From Hyphococcus sp. (GTDB taxonomy: Bacteria; Pseudomonadota; Alphaproteobacteria; Caulobacterales; Parvularculaceae): a stretch of 64,000 bases of DNA. The position numbers and the translations under genes were made by a program. A model generated the notes under the pieces. It ran no database searches. It had not been told where the DNA came from and was given only the letters and a program-made list of their open reading frames with translations. The stretch's first letter is position 1, and each line of letters begins with the position of its first letter. The stretch lies in the NCBI GenBank assembly GCA_028289605.1, contig JANQON010000006.1, forward strand, positions 434,001-498,000, given 5' to 3'. Below are positions 16,942 to 25,084 of this stretch, in pieces.

Positions 16942-17579
16942 TACCGCACCGCCAGATCGGTCGCATCCTTGCCGTCTGGCCGACCGCGTTTCGCCAGCAA
17001 CACCGTCAAAGAGCGCGCCCGGTCCGGATCCATCTCCGCCAGGACGCCGGCGAGCGCCTGCGTTCGCATGCTGGCGGCGACAGCGAGCATGATGTCTTCG
17101 TCCAGCGCATTAAAAATCGCTGCCGCGTCTCGGGCGTTCATCCGCTCATAGGCGCTGACCAGCGCCTCAACTTCCTCAGCGGCCGCGGCTTCCCGTTCGG
17201 CGCGAAGGGCGGCGATTTCAGTGAATTCTCGCTCGAATTCCACGAGGCGTCGCTGCAGTTTGAGTTCCGCAGCCGCAATCACCGCCTCACGCACTTTCAG
17301 GTCTTCTTCGCGCTGGTCGAGTTGCTGCCGGCGCGCGGCCAGGCGTTCAAGAATGCGTCTTTCCGCCTCTCCGGGCGCAAGGTCAGGAACGGCGGCCGCA
17401 GGAGAATCGTTTGGTCCGGTCGCGGCCGGCGCAACGCTCTCCGCGGCGTCGGCCGGCGACGGCGTTTGCGCGTCGGCGGTTGACACGCCCACCGCGACGC
17501 CAACGAATTTCAGCGCTGCAAAAATGCCGAGGGCTGCGATCAAAAGCGGGATCATGCGCGGACGAACATGCGCGGTCAT
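16941..17579 (-). CDS. motE: MotE-like flagellar motor chaperone
   Basis: A 212-residue protein with one N-terminal membrane helix (PLLIAALGIFAALKFVGVAVG), a Pro/Ala linker, a long coiled coil (about residues 60-130, RRQQLDQREEDLKVREAVI) and a C-terminal MgtE-N/FliG-like domain (NARDAAAIFNALDEDIMLAVAASM). This is the architecture of MotE, the periplasmic chaperone for MotC in rhizobia. Its start overlaps the stop of the DUF6468 gene (ATGA), so the two are translationally coupled. The name rests on architecture and gene order. Confidence 0.8.
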   Translation of the reverse strand: MTAHVRPRMIPLLIAALGIFAALKFVGVAVGVSTADAQTPSPADAAESVAPAATGPNDSPAAAVPDLAPGEAERRILERLAARRQQLDQREEDLKVREAVIAAAELKLQRRLVEFEREFTEIAALRAEREAAAAEEVEALVSAYERMNARDAAAIFNALDEDIMLAVAASMRTQALAGVLAEMDPDRARSLTVLLAKRGRPDGKDATDLAVR

Positions 17580-17932
17580 GACGCCAGCCCCTTCCTTCGG
17601 GCGCCGACGGCGCGCACTTCCTTGACGGCGCCCTCGATGCGTCCGGCAATGTGATCGCCGGCGTCGACCATCACCGATAGTTCATCAATCAGTGCGTTCG
17701 CCCGCAACGTCGCCTCGCCAAGCTCGCGATTCATCGAAGCGCCCGTGTTCTGCATTTTGGCGAGGTTTTGTTCGGCGCGCCGGGACGCATCGTCAAATGT
17801 TTCGATGGTCTGAAGCAGCTCGGCCTGGCCGGCGCGCAGCTCACGCAGTTTGCTGCTGAGGTGATAGCAATAACCGCAAGTTGCGATGAGCAGCATGCCA
17901 ATCACGAGTTCGATAATGAGGTCAGGGTTCAT
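17576..17932 (-). CDS. DUF6468 small membrane protein of the flagellar operon
   Basis: A 118-residue protein with one N-terminal transmembrane helix (LIIELVIGMLLIATCGYCYHL), then a helical, probably coiled-coil stretch (LRAGQAELLQTIETFDDASRRAEQ) and an Ala/Val-rich end. Alphaproteobacteria carry such a protein between fliM and motE; function unknown. It is coupled to fliM by an ATGA overlap and to motE by another. Probably an inner-membrane accessory of the flagellar basal body. Confidence 0.75.
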   Translation of the reverse strand: MNPDLIIELVIGMLLIATCGYCYHLSSKLRELRAGQAELLQTIETFDDASRRAEQNLAKMQNTGASMNRELGEATLRANALIDELSVMVDAGDHIAGRIEGAVKEVRAVGARRKGLAS

Positions 17933-18996
17933 GGCGCGCCCTCCTCACTGTCGGCCAATGCGGTGTCGGCGCCGAGCGCCTCATCTGTTGAGCGCGTCAG
18001 GCGCAGGGCGATGGCGTCGCCCGACTTTCCAACCCGGCCGCAAGCAAGCGGCAAGGACCCGGCTCGGATCTGGGCGACGTCCCCGGATTCGTGAAAGGTG
18101 ATGGTATCGCCGCATTTGAGACCTGACAGCGCAGCGATTGAGATATCTTTCTCCGCAACGACCGCCTTGAGATCGACGCTGGCGCCGGACACCACAGCCG
18201 CCAGCTCATCGCGCCAGCTCTTTTCGCCGACATGGGTTTCGGAAATAAACTCTCGGCGCAGGACTTTCTGGATCGGTTCCAGCGTCGCATGGGGAAACAG
18301 AACGGCGGCCCTGCCCCCGCGATCTTCCATATCGATACGGAATTTGGCGAGGGTGCACACGCTGGCGTCCTGGGCCACGGCCGCAAACCGAGGGGTTGTT
18401 TCCAAACGATCCAATTCAAAAACAATGTCGCTAACGGGTTTGAACGCCGCAGTCAGGTCGTCGGCGAGAAGGCGCATGACCTTTTCCACCAGTCCCAACT
18501 CGATTTGAGTAAAACCGCGATCCTCAAAACTCAGGATGGCGCCGCCGCGGCGCCCGCCAAGCAACAGATCAACAACGGAGAACACCAGTGTCGCATCAAC
18601 AGCAATCAAACAATAGTTATTCAGCGCTTCCGCGCGCAGCACGCCAATAACCGAAGGCGTCGGAACAGATTGAAGGAATTCGCCGAAGCGCAACGCGCTC
18701 ACATCGTCAAGATCAACATCCGCGTTGTCATTTGTCATATGACGCAGACTGGTCGTCATATGGCGCGCGGCGCGATCAAACACAACGTCGAGCATGGGCA
18801 TGCGCCGATGGGATACAAAAGCCGAATTGATCAGGCCGCGCAGTCCGGAGCGATCTTCGCCCTCCTCCGAAGACAGATCAAAGCCAAGGATGGAGCTGAT
18901 ATCATCGGCATTGAGATCGTTATTCCATTCAACTTCGTCCTCGATGGGAGAGGATTCTTCGATCTCGCTCTCTTCGATTTCGTGGTTTTCTTCCAT
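17929..18996 (-). CDS. fliM: Flagellar motor switch protein FliM
   Basis: A 355-residue switch protein. An acidic N-terminal segment (EIEESEIEESSPIEDEVEWN) precedes ADDISSILGF, the usual FliM start of the family. The CheC-like middle domain (FDRAARHMTTSLRHMT, PTPSVIGVLRAEALNNYCLIAVD, FTQIELGLVEKVMRLL) and the C-terminal SpoA-type beta domain (LKAVVAEKDISIAALSGLKCGDTI) follow. It forms the C-ring with FliG and FliN and binds CheY-P. It follows fliL by 12 bases and is coupled to the DUF6468 gene. Confidence 0.93.
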   Translation of the reverse strand: MEENHEIEESEIEESSPIEDEVEWNNDLNADDISSILGFDLSSEEGEDRSGLRGLINSAFVSHRRMPMLDVVFDRAARHMTTSLRHMTNDNADVDLDDVSALRFGEFLQSVPTPSVIGVLRAEALNNYCLIAVDATLVFSVVDLLLGGRRGGAILSFEDRGFTQIELGLVEKVMRLLADDLTAAFKPVSDIVFELDRLETTPRFAAVAQDASVCTLAKFRIDMEDRGGRAAVLFPHATLEPIQKVLRREFISETHVGEKSWRDELAAVVSGASVDLKAVVAEKDISIAALSGLKCGDTITFHESGDVAQIRAGSLPLACGRVGKSGDAIALRLTRSTDEALGADTALADSEEGAP

Positions 18997-19008
18997 GATT
19001 TCGACGCC

Positions 19009-19521
19009 TTACTGAATAACAATTTCTTCGATGACGACGTCGCCCGCATCGTAGGGCGCCAGCACCAGGTTGACCCGGCGCAGCATCTCTTTTTTCAGCC
19101 GCGCCATTTCTTCGGACCCATCAAAATCTTCGGGACTGAGCTCGCGTAGAAAAAACGTGAGTCTTTCGGTCAGCGCCGGCTTGAATGCGTCAATTCGTTC
19201 AACTGAACTCGACAACTCGGCGCGATCAAGCAAGATCGACATTCTAAGGCGCAGATATGCCGTCCGCCCGTCATTGTCTGTGCGCAGATCCACCAAAAAT
19301 TCCGGCATGGGATAATAAGCGTCGCGCACGCCGTCGATCGAGTTACGATACTCGATAACGGCGAACGCGGCCCGGCGCTCGGCGTAGCTGAGCCAAAGCC
19401 CCGCCGCGAGCGCTACAAGCGATACGGGCACGAACAATACCAACACAATATACTTGCCCGGCGTGTGCGCGCGCACACGGCCGCGATGCATCCTGCTGTC
19501 GTGGGCGAATTCAGGCGCCAT
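19009..19521 (-). CDS. fliL: Flagellar basal-body protein FliL
   Basis: A 170-residue single-pass protein: short basic cytoplasmic N-terminus, transmembrane helix (YIVLVLFVPVSLVALAAGLWLSY), periplasmic FliL domain with YPMPEFLVDLRTDNDGRTAYLRLRM-type strand (residues about 65-95) and a C-terminal VVIEEIVIQ. FliL sits around the stator units. ATG at 19521 is chosen; a TTG at 19560 is in frame. It is the first gene of the leftward operon. The region upstream is shared with the divergent flgF promoter. Confidence 0.88.
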   Translation of the reverse strand: MAPEFAHDSRMHRGRVRAHTPGKYIVLVLFVPVSLVALAAGLWLSYAERRAAFAVIEYRNSIDGVRDAYYPMPEFLVDLRTDNDGRTAYLRLRMSILLDRAELSSSVERIDAFKPALTERLTFFLRELSPEDFDGSEEMARLKKEMLRRVNLVLAPYDAGDVVIEEIVIQ

Positions 19522-19592
19522 TTGCGAGGTCCGCTTCGGTTTCCGTCTATTCAGCGTCAAACAGGGTTAAGGGACCGTTTCGGCGGCGCGAA

Positions 19593-19603
19593 TTGCCCGG
19601 CAA
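19593..19603. promoter_or_regulatory. 11-bp palindrome TTGCCCGGCAA, candidate FlbD-type enhancer
   Basis: TTGCC-C-GGCAA is symmetrical around its central base and lies 60 bases upstream of the -24 element of the flgF promoter. A further GCAAA..CTGCCG half-site pair follows at 19616-19626. Sigma-54 promoters need an activator site; in Caulobacter the flagellar activator FlbD binds GC-rich ftr elements containing CCGGCA. Assignment is by position and similarity only. Confidence 0.35.
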
Positions 19604-19662
19604 AAATTTCCCTCAGCAAACTGCCGACCTCCCTAAGTTCCTATTTTCATTGTTTTTTTTCG

Positions 19663-19677
19663 TGGCACAGGGTTTGC
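19663..19677 (+). promoter_or_regulatory. Sigma-54 promoter of the flgFGAH operon
   Basis: TGGCAC (19663-19668), a 5-base gap and TTGC (19674-19677) match the -24/-12 RpoN consensus exactly in its invariant GG and GC. It lies 56 bases before the flgF start, after a T-rich run. Sigma-54 control of late basal-body/rod genes is established in Caulobacter-type flagellar cascades. Confidence 0.85.
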
Positions 19678-19733
19678 GACACGACTGCTGTGAAAACGTA
19701 TGCGCTGCGTGTGCGGATCGAATGGGTTAACAA

Positions 19734-20465
19734 ATGGAAAACGCGATCACGACCGCCCTGTCCAAACAGATCGTCTTGGCGCGCGCCCTCGACATCGCAG
19801 CGAACAACGTCGCGAACCAGACAACGGCCGGATTCAAGACGGAAGAAACGCGGTTCAGCGAATATGTGTCGGTCATCGCGGGGGCTCCGTCGGAGAACCG
19901 AACGGTTTCGCTGGTTTACGATCAAGATACCTACACCGACTTCTCCGCCGGCGGATTACAAGCCACCAGCGCGCCTCTGGATTTCGCCATCGACGGTGAC
20001 GGATTTTTCGCCGTGCAGACCGACGCCGGCGTCCGCTACACGCGTGACGGCCATTTCACGCTCAACGCCGTTGGCGAGCTTGTCGACCGCAACGGCGCTT
20101 TTGTCGTTGACGACGCAGGCTCGCCGATTCTGATCGACCAGGAACTGGGCCCTGTGCTGCTGTCGCAAGAAGGTGAGCTGCAGCAGGACGGCGCCGTCAT
20201 CGCCAGGCTGGGCGTATTCTCTTTTGACGACCAACGCGCGTTGACGCGCGCCGGATTCAACCAGTTTTCGTCGACGGACATCCCCGATCAGGCGATAGGC
20301 GCGCGCATTCGCCAGGGCTTTATCGAGACCTCGAACGTCGCGCCGGTAAAAGCCATGACGGAAATGATCAACATCATGCGCGCCTATGAAAGCGCCGCGC
20401 AGGTGATCGAGACATCGACCGAACTCGCCCGCAACGCCGTCCAGACACTCACCGAAGCCGCCTAA
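19734..20465 (+). CDS. flgF: Flagellar basal-body rod protein FlgF
   Basis: A 243-residue proximal-rod protein. The N-terminal flagellar rod motif (LDIAANNVANQTTAGFKTEETRF) and the C-terminal helix (QGFIETSNVAPVKAMTEMINIMRAYESAAQ) pair as in the axial-protein family; the core has IDGDGFFAVQTDAGVRYTRDG. FlgF and FlgG are homologous; this one is shorter and lies first, as in other alphaproteobacteria. It is the first gene behind the sigma-54 promoter at 19663. Confidence 0.93.
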   Translation: MENAITTALSKQIVLARALDIAANNVANQTTAGFKTEETRFSEYVSVIAGAPSENRTVSLVYDQDTYTDFSAGGLQATSAPLDFAIDGDGFFAVQTDAGVRYTRDGHFTLNAVGELVDRNGAFVVDDAGSPILIDQELGPVLLSQEGELQQDGAVIARLGVFSFDDQRALTRAGFNQFSSTDIPDQAIGARIRQGFIETSNVAPVKAMTEMINIMRAYESAAQVIETSTELARNAVQTLTEAA

Positions 20466-20478
20466 GGATATCGTCGCC

Positions 20479-21267
20479 ATGAGCGCATTGAACACAGCCG
20501 CAACCGGCATGCTCGCACAGCAACGCAATGTGGAAGTGATTTCAAATAACATTGCGAACCTGAACACCGTCGGCTTCAAACGCCAGCGGGCCGAGTTTCA
20601 GGATCTTCTCTATCAGACGCTGGAGCGGCCAGGCGCCATTTCTTCGGAGACCGGCACGACAATCCCGAACGGCATCCAGATCGGAACCGGCGTCAAGACC
20701 GGCTCCGTTTATCGCATTGTCGAACAAGGCAACGTCACCGCGACCGGTAATGATCTTGATCTCGCCATTTCAGGACGGGGACTGTTTCGCGTCATCCTGC
20801 CCGACAATGAAGAAGCCTACACCCGCGCCGGCAATTTTGCCGTTTCGGCGGATGGGCAAATCGTGACCGAGGACGGATACGAGGTTTCACCCGGCGTGGC
20901 GATTCCGGACGACGCGGTGGATATTTCCATCTCCGAAGACGGCGTCATCGAAGCGCGCATCGCCGGCGAACAGAATTTGCGCGAACTCGGACAGTTGGAA
21001 CTCGTTACCTTTTTCAATGAATCCGGCCTCGAAGCGATCGGCGACAATCTTCTCCTGGAAACCGCAGCATCCGGCGAACCGGTGATTGGCAATCCGGGCG
21101 AGGAAGGCTTCGGCAGCATTCTGCAAGGCTTCATTGAAACGTCCAACGTCGACCCGGTGCAGGAAATTACCGCACTGATCGCCGCGCAACGCGCTTATGA
21201 AATGAACGCGCGCGTCATCGAAACCGCTGACCAAATGCTCTCCGTCAACGCCAACCTGCAAGGCTAA
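20479..21267 (+). CDS. flgG: Flagellar distal rod protein FlgG
   Basis: A 262-residue distal-rod protein of the standard length. N-terminal SALNTAATGMLAQQRNVEVISNN and IANLNTVGFKRQRAEFQDLLYQ are the FlgG signature; the C-terminal coiled segment is GFIETSNVDPVQEITALIAAQRAYEMN. It assembles outside the inner membrane into the rod that passes through the L/P rings. Thirteen bases after flgF; AAGGA ribosome site inside that gap. Confidence 0.95.
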   Translation: MSALNTAATGMLAQQRNVEVISNNIANLNTVGFKRQRAEFQDLLYQTLERPGAISSETGTTIPNGIQIGTGVKTGSVYRIVEQGNVTATGNDLDLAISGRGLFRVILPDNEEAYTRAGNFAVSADGQIVTEDGYEVSPGVAIPDDAVDISISEDGVIEARIAGEQNLRELGQLELVTFFNESGLEAIGDNLLLETAASGEPVIGNPGEEGFGSILQGFIETSNVDPVQEITALIAAQRAYEMNARVIETADQMLSVNANLQG

Positions 21268-21280
21268 GGGACTTTGATGA

Positions 21281-22021
21281 ATGGATCCGCATTCGACATT
21301 AAATAAGCCGGCCTCTGAACGAAATCTTCGCGGTTTTGTCGCGTATGTTGCGCTGCTGCTCTGGTTTTTGGTTGCAATTTTGGCGGCGCGGCCGGCGTCG
21401 GCGGCGGATACGGAGGCGCGTTTAACCGCCGCCAATCTTCTGCCGGAAATAGAAGCGGCGCTGATTGAAAAAGGCATGTCCGAAGAATCGCAGATCACGC
21501 TTGCCGAACCGCACCAGCCGATCGACAGCGTTGACATTGCGCACGCCAGTTTCAATCCGCTCTCCGGTCGTTTTATTATTCGAATGGAAAACAGCGCCGA
21601 GACAATTCTCGGCGTCGCTCATGCGGTTGCGCGTATCCCGGTGCTGAACCGGAACGTCGCGCGCGGCGAACTCATCAACGAAAGCGACATCGTTTTCACC
21701 GAGGCTCCGGTCAACCGCGCGCGTACAATTGTAAAGACGGCCGATGACCTCATTGGAAAGACAGCGCGCCGCCCCCTCGCTGCAGGTTCAGCGATCCGTC
21801 ATTCGGACGTCACAGCGCCGCGGCTCATCGAAAAGGGCGCTGTCGTCACGCTGTCTTATCAGGTCGCCGGTATGCGCATGACTCACCAAGGGGTTGCGCT
21901 GAACAACGGCGCCAAGGGCGATATCATCTCTGTCAAGAATATCGAAAGCGAGCGCACGCTGAAGGGCGTCGTCGCCGACAGGAACCTTGTTTCCATCGCC
22001 CCCCGCAACGTTGCGTTTTGA
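21281..22021 (+). CDS. flgA: Flagellar P-ring chaperone FlgA
   Basis: A 246-residue exported protein with a signal peptide/TM segment (FVAYVALLLWFLVAILAARPASA) and a C-terminal SAF domain (VLNRNVARGELINESDIVFTE, then SAIRHSDVTAPRLIEKGAVV). FlgA guides P-ring (FlgI) assembly in the periplasm. Ribosome site AAGGGA. It lies 13 bases after flgG in the same operon; the P-ring gene flgI is not present in the window. Confidence 0.9.
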   Translation: MDPHSTLNKPASERNLRGFVAYVALLLWFLVAILAARPASAADTEARLTAANLLPEIEAALIEKGMSEESQITLAEPHQPIDSVDIAHASFNPLSGRFIIRMENSAETILGVAHAVARIPVLNRNVARGELINESDIVFTEAPVNRARTIVKTADDLIGKTARRPLAAGSAIRHSDVTAPRLIEKGAVVTLSYQVAGMRMTHQGVALNNGAKGDIISVKNIESERTLKGVVADRNLVSIAPRNVAF

Positions 22022-22031
22022 GGTTGATCGC

Positions 22032-22772
22032 ATGCTTACTCGAACCGTCATCATCGCCGCCGTCGCCGTCGCCGCCGCCGGATGCTCCACATTTGATCGC
22101 GTGAAAGACATCGGTGAAGCGCCGGCGCTGGCGCCGACGGAAAATCCCGCCGCCATGTTTCAGGGTCGCGAGGTCGCCTTGCCGATGCCCGCAATGACGA
22201 GCGAGCCGCCGAACTCAAATTCGCTTTGGCGGCCCGGCTCACGGGCTTTCTTCAAAGACCAGCGCGCTCGCCGCGCCGGGGATATCGTAACCGTGGTTAT
22301 CGACATCGATGATCGCGCGCGCCTCGACAACACCACTGAACGTCGGCGCGATAACGGCGAAACCGCGGAACTTCCCGCCTTTGGCGGTCTGGAGCAGAGC
22401 CTGGTGGATCTTCTTCCCGACGGCGCCAACGCAGCACAACTTGTCGATCTTTCCTCGGGATCCAACTCCAGGGGCGAAGGCAGCGTTGACCGCCGGGAAG
22501 ATGTCGAACTCACGGTCGCCGCCATCGTCACGCAGGTCCTGCCGAACGGCAATCTTGTTATTGCCGGCAAGCAGGAAGTGCGTGTGAATTACGAACTCCG
22601 CGAACTGACGGTAACCGGGATTATCCGCCCGGAAGACATTTCAAACGCCAACCGCATCAAGCATGAACAAATTGCTGAGGCGCGGGTGTCTTACGGCGGA
22701 CGCGGCCAGTTAACAGACGTACAGCAGGCGCGATACGGCCAGCAACTCTACGATATTCTGTTTCCATTCTGA
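22032..22772 (+). CDS. flgH: Flagellar L-ring lipoprotein FlgH
   Basis: A 246-residue outer-membrane lipoprotein. The start at 22032 opens directly on a lipoprotein signal (LTRTVIIAAVAVAAAGC, lipobox ending at Cys). The core contains SLWRPGSRAFFKDQRARRAGDIVTVVI, ANRIKHEQIAEARVSYGGRG and the terminal YGQQLYDILFPF, all typical of FlgH. It forms the L-ring around the rod. Last gene of the operon; a GC hairpin begins 18 bases after the stop. Confidence 0.95.
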   Translation: MLTRTVIIAAVAVAAAGCSTFDRVKDIGEAPALAPTENPAAMFQGREVALPMPAMTSEPPNSNSLWRPGSRAFFKDQRARRAGDIVTVVIDIDDRARLDNTTERRRDNGETAELPAFGGLEQSLVDLLPDGANAAQLVDLSSGSNSRGEGSVDRREDVELTVAAIVTQVLPNGNLVIAGKQEVRVNYELRELTVTGIIRPEDISNANRIKHEQIAEARVSYGGRGQLTDVQQARYGQQLYDILFPF

Positions 22773-22780
22773 GCAAGCGC

Positions 22781-22820
22781 AAAAACAAAAGCGCGGCCCG
22801 TTCGTGCTGCGGGCCGCGCT
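22781..22820 (-). terminator. Rho-independent-type terminator, best read leftward
   Basis: AGCGCGGCCCG (22790-22800) pairs perfectly with CGGGCCGCGCT (22810-22820) around a 9-base loop. Read leftward the stem is followed by TTTTGTTTTT (22790-22781), a good termination tail for transcripts from murA-DUF2948. Read rightward it has no T-run but may still stop flgH transcription, so it could serve both strands. Confidence 0.65.
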
Positions 22821-23088
22821 CTTCCATATGATCCCGATCTGGCGATAGCGGTCTTTCAGAATTAAGCCATGTTCGCTTGCGCAGGGCGGGAGCTATGAAG
22901 TTCAGGCTTTTTCGAACCAGATCCTTTCGCTTGTTGCTGGACCTTTCGTTGCGTGCAGTCAAAGGGAGGGGATCCTTGACGGCAAGTCATATGGAAACGC
23001 CAATAGCGTTTAACGTCAACGACAAACAGCGTTAACGAAATTCACTTTTTACGGTTTGTTAACGAAGGTTAACAGCTCGTTAACGCTG
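22821..23088. other. Gene-free region rich in GTTAAC, between flgH and the DUF2948 gene
   Basis: No convincing coding frame is seen on either strand. The last 80 bases carry several GTTAAC/TTAACG words (around 22999-23085), conspicuous in a GC-rich sequence, including the CtrA-type box listed separately. The rest shows nothing I can name. Confidence 0.5.
23069..23084. promoter_or_regulatory. CtrA-type box TTAA-N7-TTAAC
   Basis: TTAA (23069-23072), seven bases, TTAAC (23080-23084) is a full match to the consensus recognised by the cell-cycle regulator CtrA. It lies 5 bases beyond the 3' end of the DUF2948 gene and has no obvious gene to control, so it may be fortuitous or act on an unseen transcript. 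Confidence 0.4.
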
Positions 23089-23541
23089 TTATTCTTCGTG
23101 CGCCGGCCGCGCCCGCGTACGCCACGGTTCGGAAATGTCGCGAAGATAGGCGTTCACCGACTCCACTTCGAGTTTGACGGCGCCGCCTCCTGCAAGATCG
23201 ATCTGGACGATACCGCCGCCGTCCTCGCCAGGCTCAAACCGGACAGCCAGAATTTCGACGACCGCGTCGCTGGCGTCTGTTCGCAAATGCTGAAACTTTG
23301 CAGACAAAACGTCATCGAAATGGACGCCGGTGCGCACGCGCAGGAACGGTCCGATTCTTCGGTTGGACGCACATTCCCATACGAACCGGTTCGCGACAAA
23401 GGCGAAGCGCCGCTCGTCGGCGATATAAGCGACGTCGCCAAGCTTAGCGACAGCGTCCTGAAGGCACGCCGACATGACATCGAGATCTTGCTTGTCGCCC
23501 GCCATGAGCCGCAGCGGCCGGTAGTCTTTTTCGGAAGCCAA
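23089..23541 (-). CDS. DUF2948 family protein downstream of murA
   Basis: A 150-residue protein of unknown function. Visible: RPLRLMAGDKQDLDVMSACLQDAV, GDVAYIADERRFAFVANRFVWE, and the C-terminal VNAYLRDISEPWRTRARPAHEE. Alphaproteobacteria conserve it just after murA. The start chosen is a TTG at 23541, because AAGGAGG lies 5 bases before it and it clears the murA stop by 20 bases; the first ATG in frame is 16 codons further in and would cut conserved sequence. Function not known. Confidence 0.8.
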   Translation of the reverse strand: MASEKDYRPLRLMAGDKQDLDVMSACLQDAVAKLGDVAYIADERRFAFVANRFVWECASNRRIGPFLRVRTGVHFDDVLSAKFQHLRTDASDAVVEILAVRFEPGEDGGGIVQIDLAGGGAVKLEVESVNAYLRDISEPWRTRARPAHEE

Positions 23542-23561
23542 CGGCCCCTCCTTCGCTTGCC

Positions 23562-24821
23562 CTAATCCTTGACCCGTTCGATCAATGCACCGCAATCGGC
23601 AAGCTTGTCTTCGAGCCGTTCAAAGCCGCGGTCAAGATGATAAACCCGGTTCACCATGGACTGTCCCTCGGCCGCCAGCGCGGCAATGACCAGCGACATC
23701 GAAGCGCGCAGATCCGTCGCCATAACAGGCGCGCCTTTCAGGCGCGGGACGCCCCTCACGGTGGCGGTTTGTCCGTCAACGGATATTTGAGCGCCCATGC
23801 GCGCCAATTCAGGCGCATGCATGAAGCGGTTTTCGAAAATTGTCTCTTTAATGCGGGAGACGCCGTCGGCCGTCGCCAGCAACGCCATGAACTGCGCCTG
23901 CAAGTCCGTCGCCACGCCCGGAAAGGGTTGGGTGACAATATCGACGGCGCGGCACCGATCGACCTGTTTTTTAACTTTAAGCCCGCCGTCGACAGGCTCG
24001 ACCAAAAGACCGGTTTCCTCCAACACGGAGAGCCCGGCGCCGAGCAGCGACCCGTCAGCGCCCTTCAGGGTCAATTCGCCGCCGGTGGCGCCGACCGCCA
24101 TCGCATAGGCGCCGGTTTCGATTCTGTCCGGCAGCACCCGATGGGTCGCGCCGGATAAGGACTTGACGCCGTCGATGGTGATGGTGGACGTCCCGGCGCC
24201 GGCGATGCCGGCCCCCATCGCATTCAGGCAAACGGCGAGATCGGCGATCTCCGGCTCGCGGGCGGCGTTCGATATTACCGTACGCCCCTCCGCCAGAACG
24301 GCGGCGAGCATGACGTGTTCGGTGGCGCCGACCGACACAAATGGAAAGGAAATGTCCGCGCCTTTTAGTCCGTCAGGCGCCGCTGCGAATACGTATCCTT
24401 CGTCGAGTTCAATGTCAGCGCCCATGGCGCCAAGCGCTTTGAGATGCAGATCGACAGGCCGGGCGCCGATCGCGCAACCGCCGGGCAGCGAGACTTTGGC
24501 TTTGCCCTCCCGCGCCAGCAGCGGACCCAATACGTTAAAGCTTGCGCGCATTTTGCGCACGAGATCATAAGGCGCCTCTGTCGATGCGATATCCTTTGCG
24601 CGCAGCCGCAGCGTGGAATTTTCAAAAACCGAAGCCACGCCATGTTGGTTGAGGAGGCGCAGCAGCATATCGACGTCGGCGAGGCGCGGAACGTTCTCCA
24701 GCGTCAATTCCTGATCGCTGAGGAGCGACGCCGCCATCACCTTCAGCGCTGAGTTTTTGGCGCCGCTGATCGGGATAACGCCATAGAGCGGCCGCCCGCC
24801 GATAATCGCCAGCTTGTCCAT
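23562..24821 (-). CDS. murA: UDP-N-acetylglucosamine 1-carboxyvinyltransferase
   Basis: A 419-residue enzyme that transfers enolpyruvate from PEP to UDP-GlcNAc, the first committed step of peptidoglycan synthesis in the cytosol. N-terminal [20 protein letters not shown] holds the substrate-binding K-N pair; the catalytic Cys is in [32 protein letters not shown] and [14 protein letters not shown] are typical of the C-terminal lobe. The length is standard. It starts just before the stop of the small upstream gene (24822) and is followed by DUF2948. Confidence 0.96.
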   Translation of the reverse strand: MDKLAIIGGRPLYGVIPISGAKNSALKVMAASLLSDQELTLENVPRLADVDMLLRLLNQHGVASVFENSTLRLRAKDIASTEAPYDLVRKMRASFNVLGPLLAREGKAKVSLPGGCAIGARPVDLHLKALGAMGADIELDEGYVFAAAPDGLKGADISFPFVSVGATEHVMLAAVLAEGRTVISNAAREPEIADLAVCLNAMGAGIAGAGTSTITIDGVKSLSGATHRVLPDRIETGAYAMAVGATGGELTLKGADGSLLGAGLSVLEETGLLVEPVDGGLKVKKQVDRCRAVDIVTQPFPGVATDLQAQFMALLATADGVSRIKETIFENRFMHAPELARMGAQISVDGQTATVRGVPRLKGAPVMATDLRASMSLVIAALAAEGQSMVNRVYHLDRGFERLEDKLADCGALIERVKD

Positions 24822-25004
24822 TCAGGTGTCCTTGTCATTTCCTTCCGGGCGCCCTTTGCGGCGGCGCAAATTTGCGCGCAGCGCCTCGGCCAGGCGTTCC
24901 TCCCGGGTCTTTGCGGCTTGCGACGGCGCTTTTGGGGCCTGATCGTGACGATCCTTGGATGCGCCCGCCCTCTCGGGGCCGCTCTTGTTCGGTGCTTTCG
25001 GCAT
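24822..25004 (-). CDS. Small basic protein upstream of murA
   Basis: A 60-residue, highly charged protein (MPKAPNKSGPERAGASKDRH..., ending REERLAEALRANLRRRKGRPEG). The second half is a predicted amphipathic helix with Arg/Lys clusters. It abuts murA with no gap, a sign of coupling. Short proteins with a comparable EERLA.ALR.NL.RRK helix precede murA in other alphaproteobacteria, to my recollection; function unknown. Composition is otherwise low-complexity, so coding status rests on position and the junction. Confidence 0.6.
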   Translation of the reverse strand: MPKAPNKSGPERAGASKDRHDQAPKAPSQAAKTREERLAEALRANLRRRKGRPEGNDKDT

Positions 25005-25084
25005 GGCGGCGGACCATAGCCCCGACGCCTCGGCGGTCAAGCGCCGCTTTGCGGCGAGCGGCGTTTCATGGCAAGGCGTCGGCC

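Noticed and set aside
22657-22962. 101-codon minus-strand frame across the flgH end and terminator
   Set aside because: It crosses a strong hairpin and has no recognisable protein features.
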